Shown here one piece after another: positions 7,465 through 16,990 of a DNA stretch of 64,000 bases. The notes beneath the pieces are model-generated. The model was not told the origin of the DNA. It searched no databases and saw nothing but the letters and a program-made list of their open reading frames with translations. Position numbers and translations under genes: made by a program. The stretch comes from Abyssibacter sp036156195 (GTDB lineage: Bacteria; Pseudomonadota; Gammaproteobacteria; Nevskiales; OUC007). The stretch is taken from the NCBI GenBank assembly GCA_036156195.1, contig JAYZUZ010000004.1:1-64000 (forward strand), written 5' to 3'. Position 1 is the stretch's first letter. Each line of letters begins with the position of its first letter.

Positions 7465-9032
7465 GCGTCTTTCAAGCGATCTCGGATGGCTAGAATAGCG
7501 TCTTGCGCCTCAAAAAAGGCGTCGACGACTTTGGGGCTGAAATGTCGACCGCTTTGTTCCTTGAGAAACACAAAGCAGCGGTCGAGCGACCAGGCCGGTT
7601 TGTAGCAGCGTTCGCAACTGATTGCGTCGAACACGTCGGCCACCGCCGTGATCTGGGCAAAAATATGAATGTCGTCGCCGGACAGGCCGTACGGGTAGCC
7701 GGTGCCGTCCCATTTTTCCTGGTGCTGCAGGGAGATCAGCTTGGCAGCCTGCAATACGGGCCGCTCGTAGCCGGACAAAATGGCTGCGCCAATCTCGGGG
7801 TGCCGCTCCATCTCTCGGCGTTCTTCGGCCGTGAGTTTGCCCGGCTTTTTGAGAATGGAGTCGGCGATCGCGATCTTGCCCAGGTCATGTAGCGGTGCGG
7901 CGAGCCTTAGCACCTTGGATTCGTCGTCGGGGATACCCAGTTGGCGAGCCAGGGTCTGGGCATAGGCACCCACGCGCCGGACGTGATTGCCCGTTTCCAT
8001 CGACCGCGCCTCGATGGCTTCGCTGATGAGCAGAACAATGTCTTCCTGGCTGCGTTCCAGATCGACGTTGAGCGCAATGGCATCCCGGGCCAGTGATGCA
8101 TTCCGGCAGAACAGCTGAATGAGTTCGCGATCGACGTCACGCTCGGCGGCCGAAACATTCACCAGAAACGCCCGAGGCAGACCCGTCGCCGATTCGGAGT
8201 AGGTGCAGTAGTAGTGCGCATCGCGCCAATCGCGGCGTTCGCGCAGGCACTTGCTGATCAATTCCAATGCAGACCGGGGCAGGGCGGTCACGCCCAGACG
8301 GTTGGCGAGGTCGAATTCGCCACTGGCGGCAATCACGTCCAACTGTTCTGGCCGACCCCCGCCATCAACGACGATGGCCGATCCACCCTCCACCATGACC
8401 GAAGACTGGCCGCCGACGACCAAGCGTGACAGTTCCGACAGCATGCGTTGTTCGGCGGCCGGCAGGTCATGATTGCGCGCCATGTCGCTCAGCGCATCCA
8501 GAATGTCGCGCAATCCGGCCGTGTGTGCGGCGATGCGCTGGTTGGCGCGCTCCAGCGCGCAGATCTGCTCGAAGGAGCGCAGGGCCGTTAGCACCGCTGT
8601 CTTGAGGCGGGTGGCCGTTTGGAAGGATTTCTCCTCATAGCCGTTGATGTCGTAATCCCGGACGGTGTCCCAGGCGGGCGCCAGGCCAGGTTGTCCGGTA
8701 CGCACGATGAGTCGGGTGCGGTGCTCTCCCAGGGTGTCCCGGATGAAACGGACCAGGTCCAATCCGGCTTCGTCGCTCTCCATGACAACGTCGACGAGCG
8801 CTACTGCATACACCGTATGGCGGAGCAACTCGGTGGCCTGCTCGGCGCTTTCGGCGGAATGCAGCTCCAGCAAGCGGCCACCGTGCTCCAGGCCTGCCAG
8901 GGCCAGTCGGGTCACGCTGTGGATGTCCGGGTCATCATCGACCAGCAACACCTTCCACGCATCGTCCTGGCGGTTGGCGGGTCGGTCAGGCTGCTCCAGT
9001 TCCTGTGCGAATTCAAATTCGTCTGAAGACAT
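7461..9032 (-). CDS. Response regulator with DUF3369 and HD-GYP domains, probable c-di-GMP phosphodiesterase
   Basis: This 523-residue protein has an N-terminal receiver domain ('VLLVDDDPDIHS', phosphoacceptor Asp in 'VALVDVVM'), a central DUF3369-type sensory region, a linking helix and a C-terminal HD-GYP domain. The HD-GYP signature is intact: HDLGK, then 'HQEKWDGTGYPYGL'. HD-GYP enzymes hydrolyse c-di-GMP, so a phosphorylation signal probably sets c-di-GMP levels here. The ATG at 9030-9032 follows GAGG; a GTG four codons earlier is possible. A sigma-54-type promoter lies about 55 bases upstream and the gene is next to pilR, which suggests control tied to surface or pilus signals. slyX follows in an overlapping frame. 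Confidence 0.88.
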   Translation of the reverse strand: MSSDEFEFAQELEQPDRPANRQDDAWKVLLVDDDPDIHSVTRLALAGLEHGGRLLELHSAESAEQATELLRHTVYAVALVDVVMESDEAGLDLVRFIRDTLGEHRTRLIVRTGQPGLAPAWDTVRDYDINGYEEKSFQTATRLKTAVLTALRSFEQICALERANQRIAAHTAGLRDILDALSDMARNHDLPAAEQRMLSELSRLVVGGQSSVMVEGGSAIVVDGGGRPEQLDVIAASGEFDLANRLGVTALPRSALELISKCLRERRDWRDAHYYCTYSESATGLPRAFLVNVSAAERDVDRELIQLFCRNASLARDAIALNVDLERSQEDIVLLISEAIEARSMETGNHVRRVGAYAQTLARQLGIPDDESKVLRLAAPLHDLGKIAIADSILKKPGKLTAEERREMERHPEIGAAILSGYERPVLQAAKLISLQHQEKWDGTGYPYGLSGDDIHIFAQITAVADVFDAISCERCYKPAWSLDRCFVFLKEQSGRHFSPKVVDAFFEAQDAILAIRDRLKDA

Positions 9033-9085
9033 CTCGCGCCTCACTCAGGGCGGTTTGTGCGGGGTGACCCAATTCGACCGGGCGG

Positions 9086-9102
9086 GGCAATTACGATGCC
9101 AA
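9086..9102 (-). promoter_or_regulatory. Candidate sigma-54 (-24/-12) promoter for the HD-GYP gene
   Basis: Read on the minus strand the bases are TTGGCATCGTAATTGCC. This matches the RpoN consensus TGGCAC-N5-TTGC, with GG and GC separated by exactly 10 bases. Transcription would start about 40 bases before the HD-GYP ATG. The neighbouring pilR encodes a sigma-54 activator. No activator-binding site was identified. Confidence 0.6.
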
Positions 9103-9146
9103 ATATAGTAACTGAATCCCCGGGCCGGCTCCGTTTTGTCGGTGCA

Positions 9147-10487
9147 TTAGTCGATCCCTAGCTTCTTGGTGCGATACCGCAGTTGGCGAAAGCTCATGCC
9201 CAGACGCTCGGCTGCCTTGGTTTTATTGAAACGCGTGGCCTGCAGGGCCTCCATGATGCGTTGCCGTTCGATGTCCTCCAGCTCGCCACGTAACCCGTCC
9301 GCATCATCGCCGCCGGTCTCGATTGCAGCGGGGGGCGCGGGGTCGACTTGCAGGTCGCTTGCTGTGATCTGGCTGCTATCGGCCAGGGCGACGGCGCGTT
9401 CCAGCACATTATCCAGTTCACGCACGTTGCCCGGGAAACTGTGAGCCTGGAGCTGAGCGATGGCATCGGGTGTGAGCGCCGGGGGCTGCTCCAGGCCATA
9501 ACGCTGGGCGATGCCCGATAACAGACGCTGGGCGAGCAAGGGGATATCGGCCGCGCGTTCGCGGAGTGGCGGGACCGTCACCTGGATGACATTGAGGCGA
9601 TAGAACAAGTCCTGGCGGAACACCCCCTCGCGGACACGCTCGGCCAGATCGTGGTGGGTGGCAGAGACGATGCGGACATCCACCGCTACCTCGGCCTTGG
9701 CCCCGACGGGGCGGACGGCGCGCTCCTGGATGGCACGCAGCAGCTTGACCTGCATGTGCAGCGGCAGGTCCGCCACCTCGTCCAGGAACAGGGTGCCACC
9801 GTCGGCGGCCTGGAACAGGCCTTCCTTGTCTTGATTCGCGCCCGTGAAGCTGCCGCGTAAGTGCCCAAACAGCTCGGATTCCATGAGCTCGCCAGGGATG
9901 GCGCCGCAGTTCACAGGGACAAAGGGGCCGTCGCGCCGTGTGCCCTGCGCATGAATCTCTCTTGCGACCAGCTCCTTGCCGGTACCGGATTCCCCCGTGA
10001 TGTAGACGGGCGCCTGGCTGCGGCCCAGTTTGTCGATGGTCTTGCGCAATTGACGGATGCCGACCGTGTCGCCGACCAAGGCCGTTTGCCGCGGCGGGCT
10101 GTCCGGGGCAGGGGGCGTTCGTCCCAGCGACAGCGCCGACTCCACCAGCTTGCGCAGCATGTGGATATCCACGGGTTTGCTGACAAAGTCGAAGGCGCCC
10201 AGCTTCATGCACTCGACGGCATCATCGGTGTTGCCGTAAGCCGTGATGACCGCAACGGGTACATCTGGATGATTGGACTGAATATGGCGGACCAGGTCGG
10301 TGCCCGTGCCGTCGGGCATCCGCATGTCGGTCAGGCACAGGTCGAAGTGCGCACTGGCAAGACGTTCTCGTGCGCGCTCAACGTTTTCAGCCGCGTCCGT
10401 GTCCACGCCCATTCTGGCCAAGGTGATCTCGATCAGCTTGCGGATGTCGACTTCGTCGTCGACCACCAGAACGCGGGGCGTGCTCAT
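9147..10487 (-). CDS. pilR: Sigma-54-dependent response regulator PilR
   Basis: This 446-residue NtrC-class activator has a receiver domain at 1-120 (acidic pocket 'VVDDE', phosphoacceptor in 'CLTDMRMPDG', Lys in 'SKPVD'), an AAA+ domain with Walker A GESGTGKE, the sigma-54 contact loop GSFTGA and Walker B 'GGTLFLDEVADLP', and a C-terminal Fis-type helix-turn-helix ('NKTKAAERLGMSFRQLRYR'). PilR normally activates type IVa pilin transcription with RpoN. No type IVa pilin is in this window. The start overlaps the pilS stop as ATGA in the usual pilSR order. Confidence 0.93.
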   Translation of the reverse strand: MSTPRVLVVDDEVDIRKLIEITLARMGVDTDAAENVERARERLASAHFDLCLTDMRMPDGTGTDLVRHIQSNHPDVPVAVITAYGNTDDAVECMKLGAFDFVSKPVDIHMLRKLVESALSLGRTPPAPDSPPRQTALVGDTVGIRQLRKTIDKLGRSQAPVYITGESGTGKELVAREIHAQGTRRDGPFVPVNCGAIPGELMESELFGHLRGSFTGANQDKEGLFQAADGGTLFLDEVADLPLHMQVKLLRAIQERAVRPVGAKAEVAVDVRIVSATHHDLAERVREGVFRQDLFYRLNVIQVTVPPLRERAADIPLLAQRLLSGIAQRYGLEQPPALTPDAIAQLQAHSFPGNVRELDNVLERAVALADSSQITASDLQVDPAPPAAIETGGDDADGLRGELEDIERQRIMEALQATRFNKTKAAERLGMSFRQLRYRTKKLGID

Positions 10488-12100
10488 GGGGTGGTTGATT
10501 CTCCAGCGTTGTCTGTGCGAGCGGGCAGCTGCAACTGGAAGCAGGCGCCGTCGCGATTCGGTTCCAGGGTCAGCTGTCCGCCATTATGGCGCGCGAGTTC
10601 CCGGGCCAGAAACAGTCCAAGCCCGGTGCCCGTCGCCCGGGTGGTAAAGAATGGCTCGAATATGTGCTCGGAGACATCGTCGGGAACACCCGGGCCATTG
10701 TCTCTCAGCGTCGTGATGACCTGCTCGTCCGCACGCTGTGCTGCCACGGAGAGACGGACCGGTCGGGTATGGGCGTGCTCGCAGCTGTTTTCCCAGAGAT
10801 TGGTCAGGATGCGTCGTAGATGGTCCGGGTCCACCATGACCTGAAGGTCAGCATCGACCCCGGAGACCTCGAGCTCGCAGTGTTCGCTGAGACCGGATTC
10901 CCGAAACTGGTCAAACACATTGCACAGCTCCTGCCGCAGCACCAGCGCCACGGGTGTGCTCGGTGTCGGCCGCGACAGGGAGAGGACATCGCGAACGATG
11001 CTCTCTATCCGTCCGGCATTTCTGCGCACAATGGCGTTCAGGGCTTGGTCGTCCGTGTCCAGGTCCGGTGACTCTTCCAGCAGCTGTGCAGCATTGCTGA
11101 TGGCGTTCAGAGGATTGCGGATTTCGTGCGCGATCGACGCGGAGAGTCTGCCCAGCGCAGCCAGTTTCATCTGCTGGGCCTGCTGAGCCAGTGCGTCGGC
11201 ATCCTCGAGCATGATGAGTACCGGTGCGCGGTCGCCCCAGCCGAGGCGCACGAACTGCGCAGAGATGGATTTGCCCTGTGAGGTCAGCACCGGGTCGACG
11301 TGTCGGTTCGGGTCGGTCTGCCAGGCAGCGAGCGCATGCGCCAATGCAGGCGCCACTTCGGTGAGCGTCCGACCGTGCGCGCCGGCATCCAATGCCATCA
11401 GCCGTCGCGCCGCTGGGTTGACGAGCTGGATGGCGCCGCGGCCGGTCACGGCAATCACCCCGGCCCGAATGCGGGCAACGATGCTCTCGTTCAGGCGTGA
11501 CAGACTGACGAGGTCGCCTCCGACCTGCCGGGCCAGCGCTTCGCTGCGTCTGGCGCGGCTGGCCAGTGCATGGCTGGTCAACCCCATGGCAAACATCAGC
11601 AGGCCGAGGAGTCCGGCCTCTGTCAGTGCCTGGGCGTCGGGCCCGCTCAGCGAGCGCATGATCTCCAGTGTGAGCAACCCGATACTCGTCAGTGCCGCAA
11701 CCAGCAAGACCATCCGCCGATTCAGCAGCAAGCTGGCCGCGATCATCGGAAAGACCATCAGCACGCCCAGGCCGCTGCTGACACCGCCAGTGGCCCACAT
11801 CCACAGCCCCACGGTGGTCATATCCGTCATCGTCTGGAACAGCGCCTGGGCATCCAGTGCGGGTCGGCGCAACTCCAGGGTCACCGTGGCGCCCATTGCA
11901 TGCAGGGCCGAGCCCAACGCAACAATGAGGAAGAGCTCGGGGCGGGTGATACCCAGCGCGCGCGCACCCAGATCCAGGTAGATCAGCGCCAGCGCAATAA
12001 CCGACACAATCCAGCGGTAAGCAGTGAGCGCGCGCAGCACTCGCCAGTCAGCGGCGCCGGGCTGATCCGCGATTTCGCGGGCAAGAAAGCGGCCTGTCAT
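10484..12100 (-). CDS. pilS: Sensor histidine kinase PilS
   Basis: This 538-residue inner-membrane kinase has about six N-terminal transmembrane helices (residues 25-185), a PAS-like domain ('VARIRAGVIAVTGRGAIQLVNPAA'), a phosphoacceptor H-box 'SIAHEIRNPLNAI', and an ATPase domain with N box 'LWENSCEHA', G1 'DNGPGVP' and G2 'GTGLGLFLARELA'. It pairs with the adjoining PilR. I chose the ATG at 12098-12100; the longer frame starts at a TTG. No clear ribosome site precedes either. It is divergent from sucC with a 129-base gap. Confidence 0.9.
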   Translation of the reverse strand: MTGRFLAREIADQPGAADWRVLRALTAYRWIVSVIALALIYLDLGARALGITRPELFLIVALGSALHAMGATVTLELRRPALDAQALFQTMTDMTTVGLWMWATGGVSSGLGVLMVFPMIAASLLLNRRMVLLVAALTSIGLLTLEIMRSLSGPDAQALTEAGLLGLLMFAMGLTSHALASRARRSEALARQVGGDLVSLSRLNESIVARIRAGVIAVTGRGAIQLVNPAARRLMALDAGAHGRTLTEVAPALAHALAAWQTDPNRHVDPVLTSQGKSISAQFVRLGWGDRAPVLIMLEDADALAQQAQQMKLAALGRLSASIAHEIRNPLNAISNAAQLLEESPDLDTDDQALNAIVRRNAGRIESIVRDVLSLSRPTPSTPVALVLRQELCNVFDQFRESGLSEHCELEVSGVDADLQVMVDPDHLRRILTNLWENSCEHAHTRPVRLSVAAQRADEQVITTLRDNGPGVPDDVSEHIFEPFFTTRATGTGLGLFLARELARHNGGQLTLEPNRDGACFQLQLPARTDNAGESTTP

Positions 12101-12229
12101 GGTGTGCGGAAAAGCGTCGTCATGGCGTGGGGACTCAGCCCCGGATAAGGGCAAGCATAAGGCCCCGTTTTGCGCGCCGCACGGCGATGGGGGAGAATCC
12201 GCAGCCCATCATCCCGAGTCCGGTGTGCA

Positions 12230-13390
12230 ATGAACCTGCATGAATATCAGGCCAAGGGCCTGTTTGCCGAATACGGCATTCCCGTCCCGACGGGTCACGT
12301 CGCCAGTTCTCCCGAAGAAGCCGTCGAGGCCGCCAAGAAACTGGGCGGCGAGCGCTGGGTCGTCAAGGCGCAGGTCCATGCCGGCGGGCGCGGTAAGGCC
12401 GGAGGCGTCAAGCTGGTCGATACCCTGGACGAGGTGCGCGAGGCTGCGGCCGGCATGCTCGGTCAGCGTCTCGTGACCAAGCAGACCGACGCCCAGGGCC
12501 TGCCGATCAGCCAGGTGCTGGTCGAAGAACCGTCGGCCATCGAAACCGAACTCTATCTGTCCGTGCTGGTGGATCGAGGCACTGATCGCATCGTCGTCAT
12601 GGCTTCGCCGGAAGGCGGTATGGACATCGAGGAAGTCGCTGAGAAGACGCCGGAGAAGATTCTGGCCATCGGCGTGCCGCCGGGCGCCGGCTTTTCCGGC
12701 TACCAGGCGCGGCGTCTGGGCTTCTTCCTTGGATTGAACAAGGACCAAGTCGGTCAGTTCGCCAAGATCGTCAACGGGTTCATCCGCTTGTTCCACGAGC
12801 GTGATGCCAGCCTGGTTGAAATCAATCCGCTCATCGTGACGGGCGACGGCAATCTGGCTGCGCTGGATGCCAAGCTGAACTTCGATGACAACGCGTTGTT
12901 CCGTCACAAGGACATCGCGGCCATGGCCGACCCGACGCAGGAAGACGAGAAGGAACTGGCTGCCGCCAAGCATGACCTGAACTACGTCACGTTGGATGGC
13001 GACATCGGCTGCATGGTCAATGGTGCCGGCTTGGCCATGGCCACGATGGACATCATCAAGCTGCATGGCGGCCAGCCGGCGAACTTCCTGGATGTGGGCG
13101 GCGGCGCAACCGCCGAGCGCGTGACCGAGGCCTTTAAACTCATTACGTCAGGTGGTGACGTGAAGGCCATCCTGGTCAATATCTTCGGCGGCATCGTGCG
13201 CTGTGACCTCATCGCCGAAGGCATCATCGAAGCGGTTCGCCAGGTGGGGCTGACGATTCCTGTCGTCGCACGCCTGGAAGGCACCAACGTCGAGCAGGGT
13301 CGCAAGCTGCTCGAAGAATCGGATTTCGAAATCATTCCCGCTGTGGATCTGACCGACGCGGCGACCAAGGTCGTGGCGGCTGCCAAGTAA
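12230..13390 (+). CDS. sucC: Succinate-CoA ligase (ADP-forming) beta subunit
   Basis: This 386-residue subunit has the ATP-grasp domain of succinyl-CoA synthetase ('RWVVKAQVHAGGRGKAGGVK' near residues 43-62, 'EINPLIV' metal site) and the CoA-ligase C-terminal domain ('FLDVGGGAT', 'VNIFGGI'). It makes succinate and ATP from succinyl-CoA in the TCA cycle. The N-terminus 'MNLHEYQAKGLFAEYGIPVP' is the family start, so the ATG at 12230 is secure although no strong ribosome site is visible. It forms an operon with sucD 26 bases downstream. Confidence 0.97.
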   Translation: MNLHEYQAKGLFAEYGIPVPTGHVASSPEEAVEAAKKLGGERWVVKAQVHAGGRGKAGGVKLVDTLDEVREAAAGMLGQRLVTKQTDAQGLPISQVLVEEPSAIETELYLSVLVDRGTDRIVVMASPEGGMDIEEVAEKTPEKILAIGVPPGAGFSGYQARRLGFFLGLNKDQVGQFAKIVNGFIRLFHERDASLVEINPLIVTGDGNLAALDAKLNFDDNALFRHKDIAAMADPTQEDEKELAAAKHDLNYVTLDGDIGCMVNGAGLAMATMDIIKLHGGQPANFLDVGGGATAERVTEAFKLITSGGDVKAILVNIFGGIVRCDLIAEGIIEAVRQVGLTIPVVARLEGTNVEQGRKLLEESDFEIIPAVDLTDAATKVVAAAK

Positions 13391-13416
13391 AGCCCGGACC
13401 ACACAAGGATTTTTCA

Positions 13417-14286
13417 ATGAGCATCTTGATTGACAAGAACACCAAGGTCGTCGTCCAGGGTTTTACGGGCCGTCAGGGCACGTTCCACTCCGAACAGGCC
13501 ATTGCCTACGGCACCCAGTTAGTGGGTGGCGTCACGCCCGGGCGCGGCGGTGAAACCCATCTGGATCGCCCCGTGTTCAACACGGTGGCTGATGCCGTCG
13601 CCGAAACCGGCGCGAATGCCAGCATGATCTACGTGCCAGCACCGTTTGCGGCAGACGCCGTGCTCGAGGCGATCGACGCGGGCATTAAGGTCATCGTGTG
13701 CATCACCGAGCATATTCCAGTGCTGGACATGGTTCGGGTGAAGTCTGCCCTCAGTGAGACCGACTCGGTATTGATTGGGCCGAATTGCCCGGGTGTGATC
13801 ACCCCGGGTGAATGCAAGATCGGCATCATGCCAGGCCATATTCACAAACCGGGCAAGATCGGCATTGTGTCGCGCTCCGGGACCCTGACCTATGAGGCGG
13901 TCTTCCAGACCACCAACAACGGCCTGGGTCAGTCCACATGCGTGGGCATTGGCGGTGACCCCGTCCATGGCATGGGCTTTATCGATGTGATTTCCCGGTT
14001 CCAGGACGATCCGCAGACCGAAGGCATCATCATGGTCGGTGAAATCGGCGGCTCCAAGGAAGAGGAAGCGGCCGAGTACATCAAGGCGCATGTCACCAAG
14101 CCGGTCGTGGCCTACATCGCCGGTGTCACGGCGCCTCCGGGCAAGCGCATGGGCCATGCTGGCGCCATCATCTCGGGCGGTAAGGGCACGGCGGACGACA
14201 AGTTCGCGGCGCTGGAAGCGGCGGGTGTCACCACCGTGCGGTCACCGGCGGATCTCGGCGAGGCCATCGCCAAGGCCCTGGCCTGA
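13417..14286 (+). CDS. sucD: Succinate-CoA ligase (ADP-forming) alpha subunit
   Basis: This 289-residue subunit has an N-terminal CoA-binding Rossmann domain ('GFTGRQGTFHSEQAI') and a C-terminal ligase domain. The phosphohistidine is His247 in 'RMGHAGAI', with the partner glutamate in 'GEIGGSKEEEAAEYI'. Length and sequence match SucD. AAGGA precedes the ATG. nadE follows after 35 bases and may be read through from sucCD. Confidence 0.97.
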   Translation: MSILIDKNTKVVVQGFTGRQGTFHSEQAIAYGTQLVGGVTPGRGGETHLDRPVFNTVADAVAETGANASMIYVPAPFAADAVLEAIDAGIKVIVCITEHIPVLDMVRVKSALSETDSVLIGPNCPGVITPGECKIGIMPGHIHKPGKIGIVSRSGTLTYEAVFQTTNNGLGQSTCVGIGGDPVHGMGFIDVISRFQDDPQTEGIIMVGEIGGSKEEEAAEYIKAHVTKPVVAYIAGVTAPPGKRMGHAGAIISGGKGTADDKFAALEAAGVTTVRSPADLGEAIAKALA

Positions 14287-14321
14287 TCCGTTCTCACCCC
14301 GCGTCCTTCCGGGGATAAGAC

Positions 14322-15959
14322 ATGGCAAGAACGCTGCGGGTCTGCATGGCCCAGCTCAACCTGTGGGTGGGTGATGTCGAGGGCAACGTCGACAAGATGG
14401 TCCAGGCGGCCATCGAGGCTCGCGATACTCACCAGGCCGACCTGGTCGTCTTTCCCGAGCTGGCGGTGTTGGGTTATCCGCCTGATGACCTGCTGCTGCG
14501 GCGCGGGCTGCCGGGGAAGGTCAAGGATGGCCTGACCCGCATACGGCGCGAGGTCTCGGGTATCGGGGTCATTGTTGGCTACCCGGAATACACGGACAGC
14601 GGCATTTACAACGCCGCTGACGTGTACCTGGGCGACAAGCGCGTGGCCAAGTACCGCAAGCAGAAGCTGCCGAACTACGGCGTCTTCGACGAGGAACGGC
14701 ATTTCGCCCAGGGCGACAAGACCTGTGTGTTCGAGATGGCCGGGCTGACCATCGGGCTGACGATTTGCGAAGACATCTGGGAGCCGGGGCCGACGGCAGA
14801 TGTCGCCAAGGCCGGCGCCAGCCTGTTGATTAACATCAACGCCTCACCGTTTCACGAAACCAAGCACGAACAGCGCAACCAGGTGCTGGCGGAACGGGCG
14901 CGTGAAACCGGACTGTCCATCGTCTACGTCAATTGCGTGGGTGGGCAGGACGAACTGGTCTTCGACGGCGACTCGATGGCTGCCCGCTATGACGGGCAGA
15001 TTATTGCCAGGGCGCCGACCTTTGAGGAGGGCGTCTTCCTGGCGGATGTGCCGATTGATCATGTCGCCAACGCCAAGCCGGCCAAGAAGACCGACAAATC
15101 CATGGAGCAGCTCTGCTGGCAGGCGCTGACCATGTCGATTGCTGACTATGTGAATCGCAATCGTTTTGATGGCGTGCTGATCGGGCTGTCCGGTGGGATC
15201 GATTCATCGTTGGTGCTCGCACTGGCTGTGGATGCCCTGGGCGCTGACCGTGTTTGGTGTGTCGCCATGCCCTCGCGTTATACGTCCGAGCTGTCCCGTC
15301 GTGAGGCGCGCGCTCAGGCCGAGCGTCTGGGCGTTCGCTTTTCCGACATCGGCATTGAGCCAATGGTCGAGCAGTTTGGCCAGGCGTTGGCTGGTGAGTT
15401 TGCCGGCTGCGACGTCGATGTGACCGAAGAGAACATCCAATCGCGCGTCCGTGGGACGCTGCTCATGGCCTTGTCGAACAAATTTCGCTATCTCGTGCTG
15501 GCAACCGGCAACAAGAGCGAACTGGCGACGGGTTACGCGACCCTTTATGGCGATATGGCCGGCGGGTTTGCCCCGCTCAAGGATGTCTACAAGACGCTGG
15601 TGTTCAGGCTCGCCAACTGGCGCAACGCGCAGGTGGAGTCGGGGCAGCCACTGGTCATACCGCAGGCTGTGATCGATCGTCCGCCATCGGCTGAATTGCG
15701 CGCTGAACAGCAGGACTCCGACAGTCTTCCGCCCTACGACACGCTGGACGCGATCATTCGGGCTTATGTGGAAGATCATGCAACGCTGGCCGAGATCACC
15801 GACCAGGGTTTTGACGCGGAGTTGGTCAAGCGTGTTGCGCGGATGATCCGGCACAACGAGTACAAGCGCCGGCAGGCGCCTCCGGGGCCCAAGGTGACGG
15901 CTCGGGCGTTTGGCCGTGATCGTCGCTATCCGATTACTGCGGTGTACGAAGACATCTAG
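14322..15959 (+). CDS. nadE: Glutamine-dependent NAD+ synthetase
   Basis: This 545-residue two-domain enzyme makes NAD+ from nicotinic acid adenine dinucleotide using glutamine. The N-terminal nitrilase-type glutaminase carries the triad Glu46 (FPELAVLGYPPDD), Lys113 (KQKLPNY) and Cys149 (LTICED). The C-terminal synthetase has the PP-loop 'GLSGGIDSS' at 288-296. The C-terminus 'EYKRRQAPPGPKVTARAFGRDRRYPI' is typical. A small hairpin (14297-14301 with 14310-14314) overlaps the ribosome-binding region and could modulate initiation. Confidence 0.96.
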   Translation: MARTLRVCMAQLNLWVGDVEGNVDKMVQAAIEARDTHQADLVVFPELAVLGYPPDDLLLRRGLPGKVKDGLTRIRREVSGIGVIVGYPEYTDSGIYNAADVYLGDKRVAKYRKQKLPNYGVFDEERHFAQGDKTCVFEMAGLTIGLTICEDIWEPGPTADVAKAGASLLININASPFHETKHEQRNQVLAERARETGLSIVYVNCVGGQDELVFDGDSMAARYDGQIIARAPTFEEGVFLADVPIDHVANAKPAKKTDKSMEQLCWQALTMSIADYVNRNRFDGVLIGLSGGIDSSLVLALAVDALGADRVWCVAMPSRYTSELSRREARAQAERLGVRFSDIGIEPMVEQFGQALAGEFAGCDVDVTEENIQSRVRGTLLMALSNKFRYLVLATGNKSELATGYATLYGDMAGGFAPLKDVYKTLVFRLANWRNAQVESGQPLVIPQAVIDRPPSAELRAEQQDSDSLPPYDTLDAIIRAYVEDHATLAEITDQGFDAELVKRVARMIRHNEYKRRQAPPGPKVTARAFGRDRRYPITAVYEDI

Positions 15960-15994
15960 CCGCAGACCGGGGCGGGAGGGCTGGTCCTATACGC

Positions 15995-16023
15995 CGATCG
16001 CCTGTGACCTCGACAGGCGATCG
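15995..16023. terminator. Stem-loop between convergent nadE and bamD
   Basis: An 11-bp perfect inverted repeat (CGATCGCCTGT and its complement) with a 7-base loop lies between the two stop codons. It has no clear T-tract on either side, so it may be a bidirectional transcription barrier or an mRNA 3' end stabiliser. Confidence 0.6.
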
Positions 16024-16044
16024 TGCGTGCTCAGGCAGGCCGTA

Positions 16045-16947
16045 TTAAGGCGCGTCCGCTTGCGAGGCGTCTTCGGTGGTCACCGTTTCCGGGCCGGTCC
16101 GGTCGATGACGGGCGGCAGCGTGAGTTGCTCGGCCGTGGTGTCGGTGGCTGCGGGTTCGGTAGGACTTGCCGTTCCGTAATTGGCCACCATCAACTCAGC
16201 GGTTGCCTCGGCCAACTCAGTCAACTCCAGCGCACGGTATGCGGATTCGAGAATGCGCAGGGTTTCGGGGATGACCGATGTGCCCTGGAAGCGCGCCAGG
16301 ATGTCTTCGGCGCGACGGCTGGCCGCAACATACGCCTTGCGCTTCATGTAGTAGCTGGCGATCTCCAGTTCGTGCTGCGCGAGGCGATCGCGTAGGAGAA
16401 CCATGCGCTGGCGCGCGTCCGGCGCGTAGCGACTTTCCGGGTAGCGCTGGATCAACTGCCCAAAGGCGTCGAATGCGCGGCGGGCGTATGTGGGGTCGTA
16501 GCTGTGGGAGTCCGACCAGGGCAGCAAATCACCATCGGCGTTTGCGCGGCTGTAGTGAATCAGTCCGCGCAGGTAGTACACGTATTCGATCTGCGGGTGG
16601 CGAGGGTGCTCGCGCAGGAAGCGATCAGCATCGGCCAGCGCGCTATCGGGCGCATACGCCTTGTAGTTGGCGTAGATCAGCTCGAGCTGCGCCTGGGTGG
16701 CGTACTGCGAGAACGGAAAACGCAGCAGGATGGCGCGATACTGACCGATGGCGCCGTCGTAATCGGCCGCGTCCAGCGAACGGCGCGCCATCCGGTAGAC
16801 CTGATCGACTTGCAGGCGTTGCAGGCGCTTGGGCAACTCGTCGCGAAACGGGTTCGCCGGTGCCAGGGCATCATCGTCGCTGGCGCAGCCGCCAAGCACT
16901 AGACTTGCGCCGACCAGCAAGAGGGCCGGCAGTCGGATGGCTATCAT
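16045..16947 (-). CDS. bamD: Outer membrane assembly lipoprotein BamD
   Basis: This 300-residue lipoprotein has a signal sequence and lipobox (VLGGC, lipidated Cys21), then five TPR-like repeats: 'VYRMARRSLDAADYDGAIGQYRAILLRFPFSQYATQAQLELIYANYK' is the family signature, given here in pieces with key words YDGAI and RFPFS. BamD is an essential part of the BAM complex that folds outer membrane proteins. The Thr/Pro/Glu-rich C-terminal tail (last 40 residues) goes beyond the usual core. The ATG at 16945-16947 gives the right signal peptide. It is divergent from rluD with a 43-base gap, the conserved bamD/rluD/pgeF layout. Confidence 0.94.
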   Translation of the reverse strand: MIAIRLPALLLVGASLVLGGCASDDDALAPANPFRDELPKRLQRLQVDQVYRMARRSLDAADYDGAIGQYRAILLRFPFSQYATQAQLELIYANYKAYAPDSALADADRFLREHPRHPQIEYVYYLRGLIHYSRANADGDLLPWSDSHSYDPTYARRAFDAFGQLIQRYPESRYAPDARQRMVLLRDRLAQHELEIASYYMKRKAYVAASRRAEDILARFQGTSVIPETLRILESAYRALELTELAEATAELMVANYGTASPTEPAATDTTAEQLTLPPVIDRTGPETVTTEDASQADAP

Positions 16948-16990
16948 TCGGGGTCGTGTTCTCAGAAGAGGCCGCAAGAGTATACCGATC

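Noticed and set aside
8041..9032. Possible inactive HD-GYP because the motif reads HQE instead of HHE
   Set aside because: This variant appears in many HD-GYP proteins of the DUF3369 type, and the HD and GYP residues are intact, so I do not treat it as a defect.
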